Below, one piece after another: positions 33,137-41,300 of a stretch of 64,000 nucleotides of DNA (its first letter is position 1; each line of letters begins with the position of its first letter). The notes under the pieces are model-generated. The model was not told where the DNA came from. It ran no database searches and saw nothing but the letters and a program-made list of their open reading frames with translations. This DNA comes from Bog-159 sp963818855. GTDB lineage: Bacteria; Acidobacteriota; Terriglobia; Bryobacterales; Bryobacteraceae. The translations under genes and the position numbers were made by a program. Location: the NCBI GenBank assembly GCA_963818855.1, contig CAWFUH010000016.1, positions 62,001 to 126,000 on the forward strand, given 5' to 3'.

Positions 33137-33540
33137 CTATCGTCCCTGGGAATTAACGAATGTCCGCGGCGAGACGATCTGTGCAGTGTCGTAGCTCTTG
33201 AGACGCAGCAGGTCATGGTCGCGTGTAACGATAAAATCTGCCCCGGCTGCCTGGGCGTACTCCAGAATGGCGGTTGTCATCCGGGTCGTCGCAGAGATCG
33301 ACCCTAGCCATAGGAGTAATTGAGATGCAGCGCTGCCACAGCGGTGGGAGAAAAAACTCCAGGTCAGCCTCAGTCCAACCGAACTTCCTGGTAAGGACTT
33401 CCGCGATCTCATTCATGATTGGTTTCGATATGTAGAGCCGGTGGCCCAAGCCCTCGACGAGATCAAATACTTTTTGAGATGTTTCCGCCAAAGACGAGCG
33501 CGGAGATATAGACGTTGGTGTCCACAACGATTCCCGTCAC
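33137..33540 (-). pseudogene. PIN-domain toxin (VapC-like ribonuclease), two frameshifts
   Basis: Starts at GTG 33540, overlapping the antitoxin stop. Read across frames it gives IVVDTNVYISALVFGGNIS, then KVFDLVEGLGHRLYISKPIM, PLWQRCIS, LCDDPDDN, ILEYAQAAGADFIVTRDHDLL and a PRTF ending, an almost perfect PIN domain of the COG1569 type with its acidic residues. The frame breaks at the A5 run (plus-strand T5, 33471-33475), where A4 would restore it, and again near 33269-33273, where one base is extra. The total length of 404 nt fits 134 codons plus two insertions. Either real decay or sequencing error. Confidence 0.75.
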
Positions 33541-33806
33541 CTGGCTTTCTTCTTAGCTGTCTTGGCGCGCTTCTCGCTACGGTATTCCTTAACCAGGCGG
33601 GGGACATCCCGCTGGGTAACGCCCAGGGCTGTGGCCTTAGGTTGCGACGTTTCGTGCACCCGCCGCCAATATTGGTCGGATGCCAGGCGTTTCAGGCCTT
33701 CCCGAAGCACGCCGCTGACGCTGCGATTGGTGCTTTTGGCCAGGTGCTCCGCCATTTTGAGGTCGGCCGGCGGCATGGAGACGGAAACGGTAACGGCGGC
33801 CCTCAT
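33537..33806 (-). CDS. Ribbon-helix-helix antitoxin
   Basis: 89 residues from ATG at 33806. Residues 1-45 fit a CopG/RHH DNA-binding fold (VTVSVSMPPADLKMAEHLAK, then RSVSGVLREGLKRL). The basic tail probably wraps the PIN toxin. Its stop overlaps the toxin's GTG start. RHH antitoxins repress their own promoter; the inverted repeat over the start codon at 33804-33844 is a plausible operator. Confidence 0.8.
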   Translation of the reverse strand: MRAAVTVSVSMPPADLKMAEHLAKSTNRSVSGVLREGLKRLASDQYWRRVHETSQPKATALGVTQRDVPRLVKEYRSEKRAKTAKKKAR

Positions 33807-33844
33807 AGTGGTCGTGCTCAGTAGCACTCGCCAATACCACTATG
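33804..33844. promoter_or_regulatory. Inverted repeat over the antitoxin start, putative operator
   Basis: CATAGTGGT (33804-33812) and ACCACTATG (33836-33844) are perfect 9-bp arms; GTGCT/AGCAC lie inside. The left arm contains the start codon, so binding would block translation-proximal transcription. Confidence 0.5.
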
Positions 33845-34285
33845 CGGAGTAATGCTCCGGCTCTGCCCCCAACGGACACAGAGGTATACTGATGTGCCTG
33901 TGCGGTCGCCTCCATCGCCGACGCATTTCTCTGTTGAGGTCTGCCGTTGAACGCAGCGGGCAACTCCTCGGGCTAGCATACAGGCTGATTTTCCGATGGC
34001 GGCTCGATGGTTTGCACGCCCGACGCGCCGACTAGCGCTTAGCCGAGGAGATCCGCGGCAACTGCGGGTTCGATTGGAGTTCACTAGACTGGCGAGCTAC
34101 CGACCAGTTTCTGGCTGCCCACTCGGACCACTTGAAAGCGGCGGCAAGCGCCCGCGGGGTACTTGGCAGGCCAAGGACTCTCTGAGCGGCGAGTCAATTC
34201 CCGGACACTGGAGGCTGGGATATCTTGCGTGGGGTGTCCGGCGTATCAGTTCCTGCGGTGACCCGAGGGGCGGCGAGCCGGTTTG
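33845..34285. other. Non-coding stretch, nothing recognised
   Basis: About 440 bp between the two toxin-antitoxin loci. Open frames here lack a family match or good initiation. No tRNA, repeat family or insertion-sequence end was recognised. It may be degraded island DNA. Confidence 0.4.
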
Positions 34286-34738
34286 TCAGCTATTGCCCAT
34301 CTCCTTGGACGCCGTCACGAGATCGCTGAAGGAACCGGGCGGCTCGCCGCTTTCGAGCATGGCCTTGAACACAGCATAGGGATCGCTCCGGGAGCCGGAC
34401 TTGCGCAGGGTGTCGTCATCGTTAACCCAGGCGTAGATTATGATTTTGTGTTCAGTAGAAAACCGGTAGAATAAACGGTATCTACCGTGGAACTTAGCCC
34501 GGAACCAATGCCGGTTCGCGGGACCGAGCGTATTTCCCTGGCGGAACTCGGGACCGTTGGGGTCTCGCGGAATGGCCTCCCGAATGTAGTAATCGATGGT
34601 CGCCAGGATTTTGGCCGCGGGATGCGAGGTATAGCCTTGCGGGTCCTTGGACGCCAGTTTCTCCACCCGCCTTACCAGCTTCTCGAGCTGTTCTTGAAAC
34701 AGGGGATGCACCAAAAGGCGCCAGCCATGCGACTGCAT
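34286..34738 (-). CDS. yhaV: YhaV-type toxin (RelE-fold ribonuclease)
   Basis: 150 residues. NRHWFRAKFHGRYRLFYRF, then IIIYAWVNDDDTLRKSGSR and DPYAVFKAML are hallmarks of YhaV, a ribosome-dependent mRNase neutralised by PrlF. Starts at 34738 with a one-base overlap with the antitoxin stop (TGATG), implying translational coupling. All core motifs appear intact, unlike the neighbouring PIN toxin. Confidence 0.88.
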   Translation of the reverse strand: MQSHGWRLLVHPLFQEQLEKLVRRVEKLASKDPQGYTSHPAAKILATIDYYIREAIPRDPNGPEFRQGNTLGPANRHWFRAKFHGRYRLFYRFSTEHKIIIYAWVNDDDTLRKSGSRSDPYAVFKAMLESGEPPGSFSDLVTASKEMGNS

Positions 34739-35112
34739 CAGACGAGGGAGTCGTCGCCCAAGTCTTCGTCCGGGTTGATGGTCATGCGCTGAACCAGCGC
34801 ATGGGCGCGTTTGACCAGATCAAGGTCCAGCGACTTTATTTGTTGCGGAGACCGCTTCATATCCTCCGCCAGGAAGCTGAGAAACGATTCGATGACGGGG
34901 TCACGCTCTTGTGGGCTGGGTTTCGTGGCGTTCTCCGCCACGACCAGCATCCGCCCAGGCCCGATCACGTGCGCCCGCACTTCTCCGAGGAACTCCGGGT
35001 GGCTTTGGAAGAGGGCCTTTTCAAAACGCAGCCCTAGGGAGTTGCCGGTCTTGGCTTGCCGGCCGCGGTAGCCGATCGTCTTTTTGATTCCGTTCGTTTT
35101 CAAGGTTGCCAT
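34738..35112 (-). CDS. prlF: PrlF-type antitoxin
   Basis: 124 residues upstream of yhaV. The N-terminal part (TGNSLGLRFEKALFQSHPEFLGEVRAHV, listed here only as a guide to residues 22-49) resembles an AbrB/PrlF swapped-hairpin DNA-binding region, and the C-terminal half is acidic, suiting toxin binding. It should bind YhaV and autorepress. A 30-bp palindrome 43 bp upstream is the candidate operator. Confidence 0.75.
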   Translation of the reverse strand: MATLKTNGIKKTIGYRGRQAKTGNSLGLRFEKALFQSHPEFLGEVRAHVIGPGRMLVVAENATKPSPQERDPVIESFLSFLAEDMKRSPQQIKSLDLDLVKRAHALVQRMTINPDEDLGDDSLV

Positions 35113-35154
35113 TTTTGCACGAGCGCAGCGAACCTGGAGGGATTCCCTTCTGTG

Positions 35155-35184
35155 ATAATGTTAGCACAATTGTGAGAACATTAT
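35155..35184. promoter_or_regulatory. 30-bp palindrome with -10 box, putative prlF-yhaV operator
   Basis: ATAATGTT and AACATTAT flank the perfect inner palindrome CACAATTGTG. Only two central pairs on each side fail. On the minus strand a TATAAT hexamer (35185-35180) overlaps the outer arm, so occupancy would block RNA polymerase. Confidence 0.7.
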
Positions 35185-35333
35185 AACTCGGCGCGCAAGT
35201 CAATCGATACCTCGCGTGGGGCTTGGGCAGGAAGAACGGTGGTTGTCAGACCCGCAGCCGGAAGGCGCATCGCTGCAGGTATAGTGGCTTTCGGGTCGCC
35301 TTCCGTTGCAGGCAAGCGCGGGACGAAAAGTTT

Positions 35334-35374
35334 GCGGGGCTGAAGCCCCGCGCCGGCTAAAGCCCGCCCTCCAA
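35334..35374 (+). repeat. Intergenic palindromic repeat (GCGGGGCT type)
   Basis: GCGGGGCTgaAGCCCCGC then GCCGGCTAAAGCCCGCC and CTCCAA, directly after the helicase stop. Confidence 0.8.
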
Positions 35375-35377
35375 GGC

Positions 35378-37645
35378 TCAAGCGGGTGACATTTCGCGGG
35401 CGATGCGCAGGGCAGCTTCTTTGCCGCGCTCGCCGACTTCGCCCGGTGCGCCTACGCAGGAGGGGCAGCCGGCTTCGCAATCGCAGGCGGCCAACAACCC
35501 GGAGGTCAGTTGCACGAGGCGTTCGGCCATGCGATAGAGCGGGGCGCTTTGGCCGACTCCGCCGGGGTAGCAATCGTAGAGATATAGATGGGGCTCTTCG
35601 CTGAAGGCCACGCCCAAGTCGCGGGGATCGCACATGAGCAGGAGGGCGGCGACGGTGCGTAGCGCGTGGCCCAGGCCGGCGAGGCCGCTGCGCTTTTCGT
35701 CGGCGGTGAGATCCGGGAAGCGGGCCATGAATTCGGCGGGGAAGTGCAGCCAGAAAGAGGTGGTGTGCATTTCCTGTTCGGGCATGGAGAGATTGCCCGC
35801 GCCCACGTTCTCGTTGGTGTAGAACTTGATCTTCTTGAAGCCCACGATCTGGCGGTTCACGCGCACATCGCCGTAGGCCTTGCGCGCGCGGGCGATCGGC
35901 TCGCTCTCGAATTCCGCGAGGGTCTGCACCTGGGTGTAGTCGATGGCGTCGGTGTAGTAATCGCATTGGACGCGGCGCACGTAGGCTTTGCGCTCTTTGT
36001 AATCGAAGCGCTCGACGTGATACTGGCGGGCTTCATGCAGGTAGATGGCTTTTTCGTGGAGCGTGGTGAGAGCGGCGGTGAAAGCGACTTCGGCGACGAC
36101 CTGCGGTTCGCCGGTAATATCCACGACCACGAAGTTATCGCTCGATATAGATCGCAAGCTGGTGGCGTCGGCGGGGTAGGAATCCGAAGTCCAGTGCCAG
36201 GCGCCGGCGGAGTGGTGCAGGAAGCCGGTTTCTTCGAGGAAGCGGCACGGCTCAGCGATATCGTGCGCGCCGAATTTTTCGCCATCCTGGATGGGCAGTT
36301 CGAAGGCGGCGCATTTGAGATGCGCGAGCAGGATTTCGAGGTTATCGGGGTTGATGTAGGCGTGCTCGGGGGAGCGGCCGAAGAAGTAATCGGGATGCTC
36401 GACGATGTACTGATCGAGCGGAGCGCTGGAGGCGACCAGCACGGCGGCAGAGGCGCTCTGGCGGCGTCCGGCGCGTCCGGCGCGCTGCCAGGTGGAGGCG
36501 ATGGTGCCGGGGTAGCCGGCCATGACGACGGCATCCAGCGAGCCGATATCAATGCCCAGTTCGAGCGCGTTGGTGGCTACCACGGCGCGGATTTCCCCGT
36601 CGCGCAGCTTGCGTTCGATTTCGCGGCGCTCGCGCGGCAGGTATCCGCCGCGATAGCCGCGCACGGAATCGGATGCCAACGGGCCGCGGGCCTTCTGCAT
36701 GATGGCATCTTTCAAGTAAGTCACCAGGATTTCGGTAGCCAGGCGGTTATTGGCGAAGACCAACGTCTGTAAGTGGTGCTCGATGAATTCGAGCGCGATG
36801 CGGCGCGCTTCGCCTATGTAGCTGCGACGGATTCCCAACTGGCGGTTCACCACCGGCGGATTGTAAAAGACGAAGAACTTCTCGCCGCGGGGTGCGCCGT
36901 TCGAATCGACAATATGAAAGGGTAACCCGGTAAGCGCCTCGGCCAACTCGCGCGGATTGGCGATGGTAGCCGAGCAGCAGATGAAGATGGGCGCTGATCC
37001 GTAGAATTCGCAGATGCGTTTGAGGCGGCGCAACAAGTTCGCCAGGTGGCTGCCGTATACGCCGCGGTAGTAGTGCAGCTCGTCGATGACCACATAGCGC
37101 AGGTTCTCGAACAGCTTGGCCCAGCGGGTGTGGTGCGGTAGGACGCCGGAGTGCAGCATGTCGGGATTGGTGAGCACGATGTTGGCGCGCTGGCGGATGG
37201 CTTTGCGGGCATCCTGGGGCGTGTCGCCATCGTAGGTGAACGCGCGGAGTTCGGAGCCCATGCGGCCGATGGCGGTTTCAAGTTCGTGGAGCTGATCTTC
37301 GGCCAGAGCTTTGGTGGGGAAAAGATACATGGCGCGGGCGCCGGGATCGGCGAGCAGCGCATTCAGGATGGGCAGGTTATAGCAAAGGGTTTTGCCGCTG
37401 GCTGTGGGCGTCACAATTACGGTATTTTGGCCCTGTTCCACCAGGTGGAAAGCCTCGGCCTGATGGGAATAGAGCTGCGCGATGCCGCGTTCAGCTAGCG
37501 CGCGGCGCAAAACGGGATTCACGGAGCCGGGCAGATCCTGATAGGTGCCGCTGGTGGCCGGTTCGTGGCGGATTGCCGCATGATGGAAGCGGGTGAGAGC
37601 CGCCTCGAGGGTGGGTGATTTGGGAGCCGCTAAAGTCAGGTCCAT
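35378..37645 (-). CDS. DEAD/DEAH helicase with C-terminal zinc domain (MrfA/YprA-like)
   Basis: Superfamily 2 helicase, 755 residues from the ATG at 37645; an ATG at 37696 lies upstream without good context. Motif I TPTASGKTL, motif II VIDELHYY, motif III CSATI and motif VI QRAGRAGRR are present. The C-terminal DUF1998-like region holds the four-cysteine cluster CDCEAGCPSC, as in Bacillus MrfA, a 3'-5' helicase used in mitomycin-type crosslink repair. No MrfB-like exonuclease is adjacent, so the repair role is an inference. Confidence 0.9.
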   Translation of the reverse strand: MDLTLAAPKSPTLEAALTRFHHAAIRHEPATSGTYQDLPGSVNPVLRRALAERGIAQLYSHQAEAFHLVEQGQNTVIVTPTASGKTLCYNLPILNALLADPGARAMYLFPTKALAEDQLHELETAIGRMGSELRAFTYDGDTPQDARKAIRQRANIVLTNPDMLHSGVLPHHTRWAKLFENLRYVVIDELHYYRGVYGSHLANLLRRLKRICEFYGSAPIFICCSATIANPRELAEALTGLPFHIVDSNGAPRGEKFFVFYNPPVVNRQLGIRRSYIGEARRIALEFIEHHLQTLVFANNRLATEILVTYLKDAIMQKARGPLASDSVRGYRGGYLPRERREIERKLRDGEIRAVVATNALELGIDIGSLDAVVMAGYPGTIASTWQRAGRAGRRQSASAAVLVASSAPLDQYIVEHPDYFFGRSPEHAYINPDNLEILLAHLKCAAFELPIQDGEKFGAHDIAEPCRFLEETGFLHHSAGAWHWTSDSYPADATSLRSISSDNFVVVDITGEPQVVAEVAFTAALTTLHEKAIYLHEARQYHVERFDYKERKAYVRRVQCDYYTDAIDYTQVQTLAEFESEPIARARKAYGDVRVNRQIVGFKKIKFYTNENVGAGNLSMPEQEMHTTSFWLHFPAEFMARFPDLTADEKRSGLAGLGHALRTVAALLLMCDPRDLGVAFSEEPHLYLYDCYPGGVGQSAPLYRMAERLVQLTSGLLAACDCEAGCPSCVGAPGEVGERGKEAALRIAREMSPA

Positions 37646-37750
37646 CCAGTTTCGCCTTTTCTTTGCTAGGCTACACGAATCGGCGCTGGATGGCAACTAC
37701 TCCCGATTAAAGGGAGCCGCTTCGGAAGGCGAAGCCGGAGCAGGCCTCGA

Positions 37751-38065
37751 CTATTCCTCGGGACGGACGAACTCGTAGCGTTCCAAGGTGGCGGCGACAT
37801 CGTAAGCGGATTCGCCGGCAGGCGAAGGATCAGCGCGCACGACCTTACCAATACAACGCAAATTCACCCCGTGCTCCGAGTTTCCGCTGAGGGTGATGAT
37901 GTATTCGATGGAGGCTCCGATGCCCGGTTCCCTCTCGGTCGTGAACAGCACCCCACCCGAACTGATGTTTCGGGTGAGCCCCATTTGGGTGATGCGTTCC
38001 GGCCCATTCCGGGTGATGGAGATCGGCAACTGGATGGTAAACCGGCGCGTGCGTCTTTGTTCCAC
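37751..38065 (-). CDS. PilZ-domain protein
   Basis: 104 residues forming one PilZ domain. The c-di-GMP-binding RxxxR (RRTRR near 4-8) and NxSxxG (NISSGG near 33) are both intact, so it should bind cyclic di-GMP. It is transcribed divergently from a large PAS-GGDEF-EAL gene 241 bp away, which suggests an effector-enzyme pair. Stand-alone PilZ proteins of this size regulate motility, exopolysaccharide or transcription through partners. Confidence 0.85.
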   Translation of the reverse strand: MEQRRTRRFTIQLPISITRNGPERITQMGLTRNISSGGVLFTTEREPGIGASIEYIITLSGNSEHGVNLRCIGKVVRADPSPAGESAYDVAATLERYEFVRPEE

Positions 38066-38234
38066 TTAAGTAATCTAATTTCTTCTCGAACTAAGGTCAA
38101 CTACTTATTTGAAAAATTGCATTATATAGTACCGGATCTGGTTAGAAACTTTAGTTTGGGTGTGGGACTTTAGTTCTACCTATGAGGAAAAAGAGAGTAA
38201 ATAATCGGGCGATTCGAAAGGTGAGAGAGGAGAA

Positions 38235-38303
38235 TTCCTAACAGGGCAGGGCTTCGGCTGAAAGCCGCGATCTAAACTCCGGTGCCGATTTGACGATTAG
38301 GAA
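38235..38303 (+). promoter_or_regulatory. Structured 69-nt leader, possible riboswitch-like element
   Basis: TTCCTAA (38235-38241) and TTAGGAA (38297-38303) form a perfect closing stem. Inside, CGGC-tgaaa-GCCG (38255-38267) makes a hairpin, and CGG/CCG can pair further on. The 3' arm plus the next bases, AGGAAGG, is the only ribosome-binding-like sequence before the GTG at 38307, so the stem would control its access. I could not match it to a known aptamer class. Confidence 0.4.
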
Positions 38304-38306
38304 GGT

Positions 38307-41300
38307 GTGAGCTTTTCACTCGGAGAGGTTTTTCCCGGTGTCTCGGTGCAATCTCGTTTGGTCCCGCGGACGAATGGCCATCCTGCAGCGTGCGAGTGGG
38401 ATGCGCTTTTGCGGCAGGTTACCAATTCTCTACCCGGGATGATTCGGATGTGGGGAGCCGACGGACGCGCTACGTTTTTCAACAGGAGTTGGCTCGAATT
38501 CACCGGCTGTCATGCGCAGCAGGAACTCGCCGGCGGGTGGAGTAAGTTGCTGCACCCGGATGATCAGGAGGCGCAGCTGGCCGCGCTTCGGGTGGCATCG
38601 GAATCGCGTGAGCCCGTTGAAGCGCAATACAGAATGCGGCGGGCGGATGGCGAGTACCGCTGGATACTGGACCAAGGCGCGCCGCAGTTCGATCCACAGG
38701 GCGGCTTTTGTGGTTACGTAAGTCTGGCGGTCGACATTACGGAGCGCAAACACGCCGGAGACAAATCGAGTGGGCTCTTCAAGGCGGTGGAGCAGAGCCC
38801 GGCCAGTGTGATTATCACTGACTTGAACGGGAACATAGAATACGTGAACCCCAAGTTCACCGCTATAACGGGTTATACATTTGAGGAAGTGTTGGGAAGG
38901 AATCCGCGGCTGCTGAAATCAGGGGAGACGCGTGCGGAAGAGTATCGGGAGCTGTGGAAGACCATTCAGACGGGAGAGTGGCGGGGAGAATTTCACAATC
39001 GAAAAAAGAACGGGGAGCTGTACTGGGAGTCCGCATCGATTTCTCCGATCCGGGACGAAACGGGGAAGCCGGTGGGCTACCTGGCACTGAAGGAAGACAT
39101 CACGGAACGTAAGCGCATGGAGGCGGCTTTACGCATATCGGAAGAACGCTTTCGCATCGCCGCCAGGTGCGCGGAGATCTGCGTTTACGATGTGGACGTG
39201 AAAACCGGCGCGGCGCAAGTCTTCAGTGCGGACCAGTTTTTGACCGACCTGGGGCCGGCGGCGAACTGGGAGCACGCGATACACCCGGAGGATCGCGAGC
39301 GGATTCTGGCGGCGATCGAGCGCCGGCAGCGGAATCCCGGGGAATGGCGGGAAGAGTATCGGCTGGTAGATACGGCAGGCGTGGTGCGGCATTATCTGGA
39401 TTACGGCGCGGCGGAGCGCGATGGACGATGGATCGGGGCGCTGCGCGATATCACTAAGGCGAAGCAGGCCGAAGAGGGGCTGGCGCGCCTGGCCGCTATT
39501 GTGGAGTATTCGAGCAGCGCAATATTCTGGTTAGACGCGCAATTGGTAATCCGCAGCTGGAACGCGGCGGCGCAGAAGCTGTACGGGTATCTCGCCGCGG
39601 AAATCGTGGGCAAACCAGGGGTGGATTTGGCCGCACCCGGACGGCGCGATTTGGCCGCACAGAACCTGACATCGGCGCTCAGCGGGCAGCTTCTGCAATC
39701 GATCGAATCAGAACACAGGCGCAAGAACGGCCAGGTATTTCCGGTCAGCGTGACGGTCTCGCCCATTCGGGATGTGGACGGAAATGCGATTGGCGGTTCC
39801 GTCATTGTGCGCGATATAACCGAACAGAAGCGTGCGCAACAGGCTTTGATCGAAAGCGAGAATCGTTTTCGGGCGCTGGTGCAAGACAGCAACGACGTGG
39901 TGACGCTGATCGATCCGGAGGGAGTCATTCTCTACGACACACCCGGTATCTCCGAACTGCTGGGTGTTTCAGCGGAGCAACGGCAGGGGTGCAAACTGTT
40001 TGCATGGCTGCATCCCGACGATCTCGCCTACATGCGCATGATGCATGAAGAGTTACTAAAGGAACCGGGCACCCGGCTGCGGGCGCAATTGCGGCTGCGG
40101 CATGCCGATGGGAGCTGGCGGTGGTGCGATAGTTGGGCATCCAACCTGATTGAGGAGCCGGGCGTGCGTGCGCTGGTCATCAGCTTCCGGGATATCACGG
40201 AGCAGAAAGGGGCGGAGACGGCCTTGCGCGAGAGCGAGCTGCGCTACCGCAACTTGATCGAGGATGCCAGCGAGGCGATTTTCACCATCGATCTGGAAGG
40301 GAATCTCACTTCCATCAACCGCATTGGCGAACGAATCTCCGGGTATAGCCGGCGCGAACTGCTGACGATGAATCTACGGCGCGTGGTGCCGCCCGAATCG
40401 CTCGATGCGATCCAGCAGGCCATGGCGGCGCAGCGCCGCGGTGAGACCCCACCGCCGCTCGAGACCGAGGTCACCGCGCACGATGGACACCGGATAGCGA
40501 TCGAGGTGAGCGGGCGGCTGCAACTCCGGAATGGCGTGCCGATGGGCGTGTTGTGCATCGCGCGGGATATCAGCCAACGCCAGCGGGTGGAGGAGTTGGA
40601 GCGGCACCGGCGGGAGGTTCTCGAGATGGTGGCCCAGAACCAGCCGTTAGATAGCATATTGCGCCGGATAGAGGGAATGATCGAAGATTACTATCCTGGG
40701 GCCGCAGCGCATATTCTGCTGACGGATGGCGCCGAGGTACCAGGCGCGGTGGAGCGCAGCGGGGCGATTGCGGACTGCCGGGGACATCTGGAAGTTCCCA
40801 TCCGGTCCGGCGACGGCCGGCTGCTGGGGACGCTGCAGATCTGCCATCCCGCACCGTGGGAGGTCCGCGAACCCGAAAAGGTTCTGCTGGATTCCAAGGC
40901 GCGGCTGGCATCCATCGCACTGGAACACCGCATCCTCACAGACCGGCTGGCGCACCAGGCGCACCACGATCCCCTGACGGGTCTGCCGAACCGCGCGTTG
41001 CTGGAGGATCGGTTGAAGCAAGCCATCAGCCTGGCGCGGCGGCAGGGGAAATTGGTAGCGGTGCTCTACGTGGATTTGGACCGCTTCAAGGTTATCAACG
41101 ATACTCTGGGGCACGACGTAGGGGACATGCTGCTGAAAGAAGCGGGCGAGCGGCTGGCGCGAACGGTGCGCGAATCGGACACGCTAGCGCGGACAGGCGG
41201 GGATGAATTCGTGGCGGTACTCAGCGGGATTGAGACCGTTCGCGACGCGGAACTGGTTGGCGAACGCATCCTGGAATCGATGCGGGATCCGTTATATTTG

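Noticed and set aside
33996..34379. A 127-codon plus-strand frame between the toxin-antitoxin loci.
   Set aside because: No family resemblance, no Shine-Dalgarno, and it runs antisense into yhaV.
32748..35112. A larger anti-phage defence island.
   Set aside because: Only two toxin-antitoxin loci and a cupin are present; no restriction, CBASS, Gabija, Thoeris, retron or similar components were recognised.
38235..38303. Identity as a GEMM (c-di-GMP-I) riboswitch.
   Set aside because: CAGGGCA and CTAAAC are present, but the conserved ACGCAAAGCC segment and tetraloop-receptor arrangement are missing, so only an unclassified structured leader is claimed.
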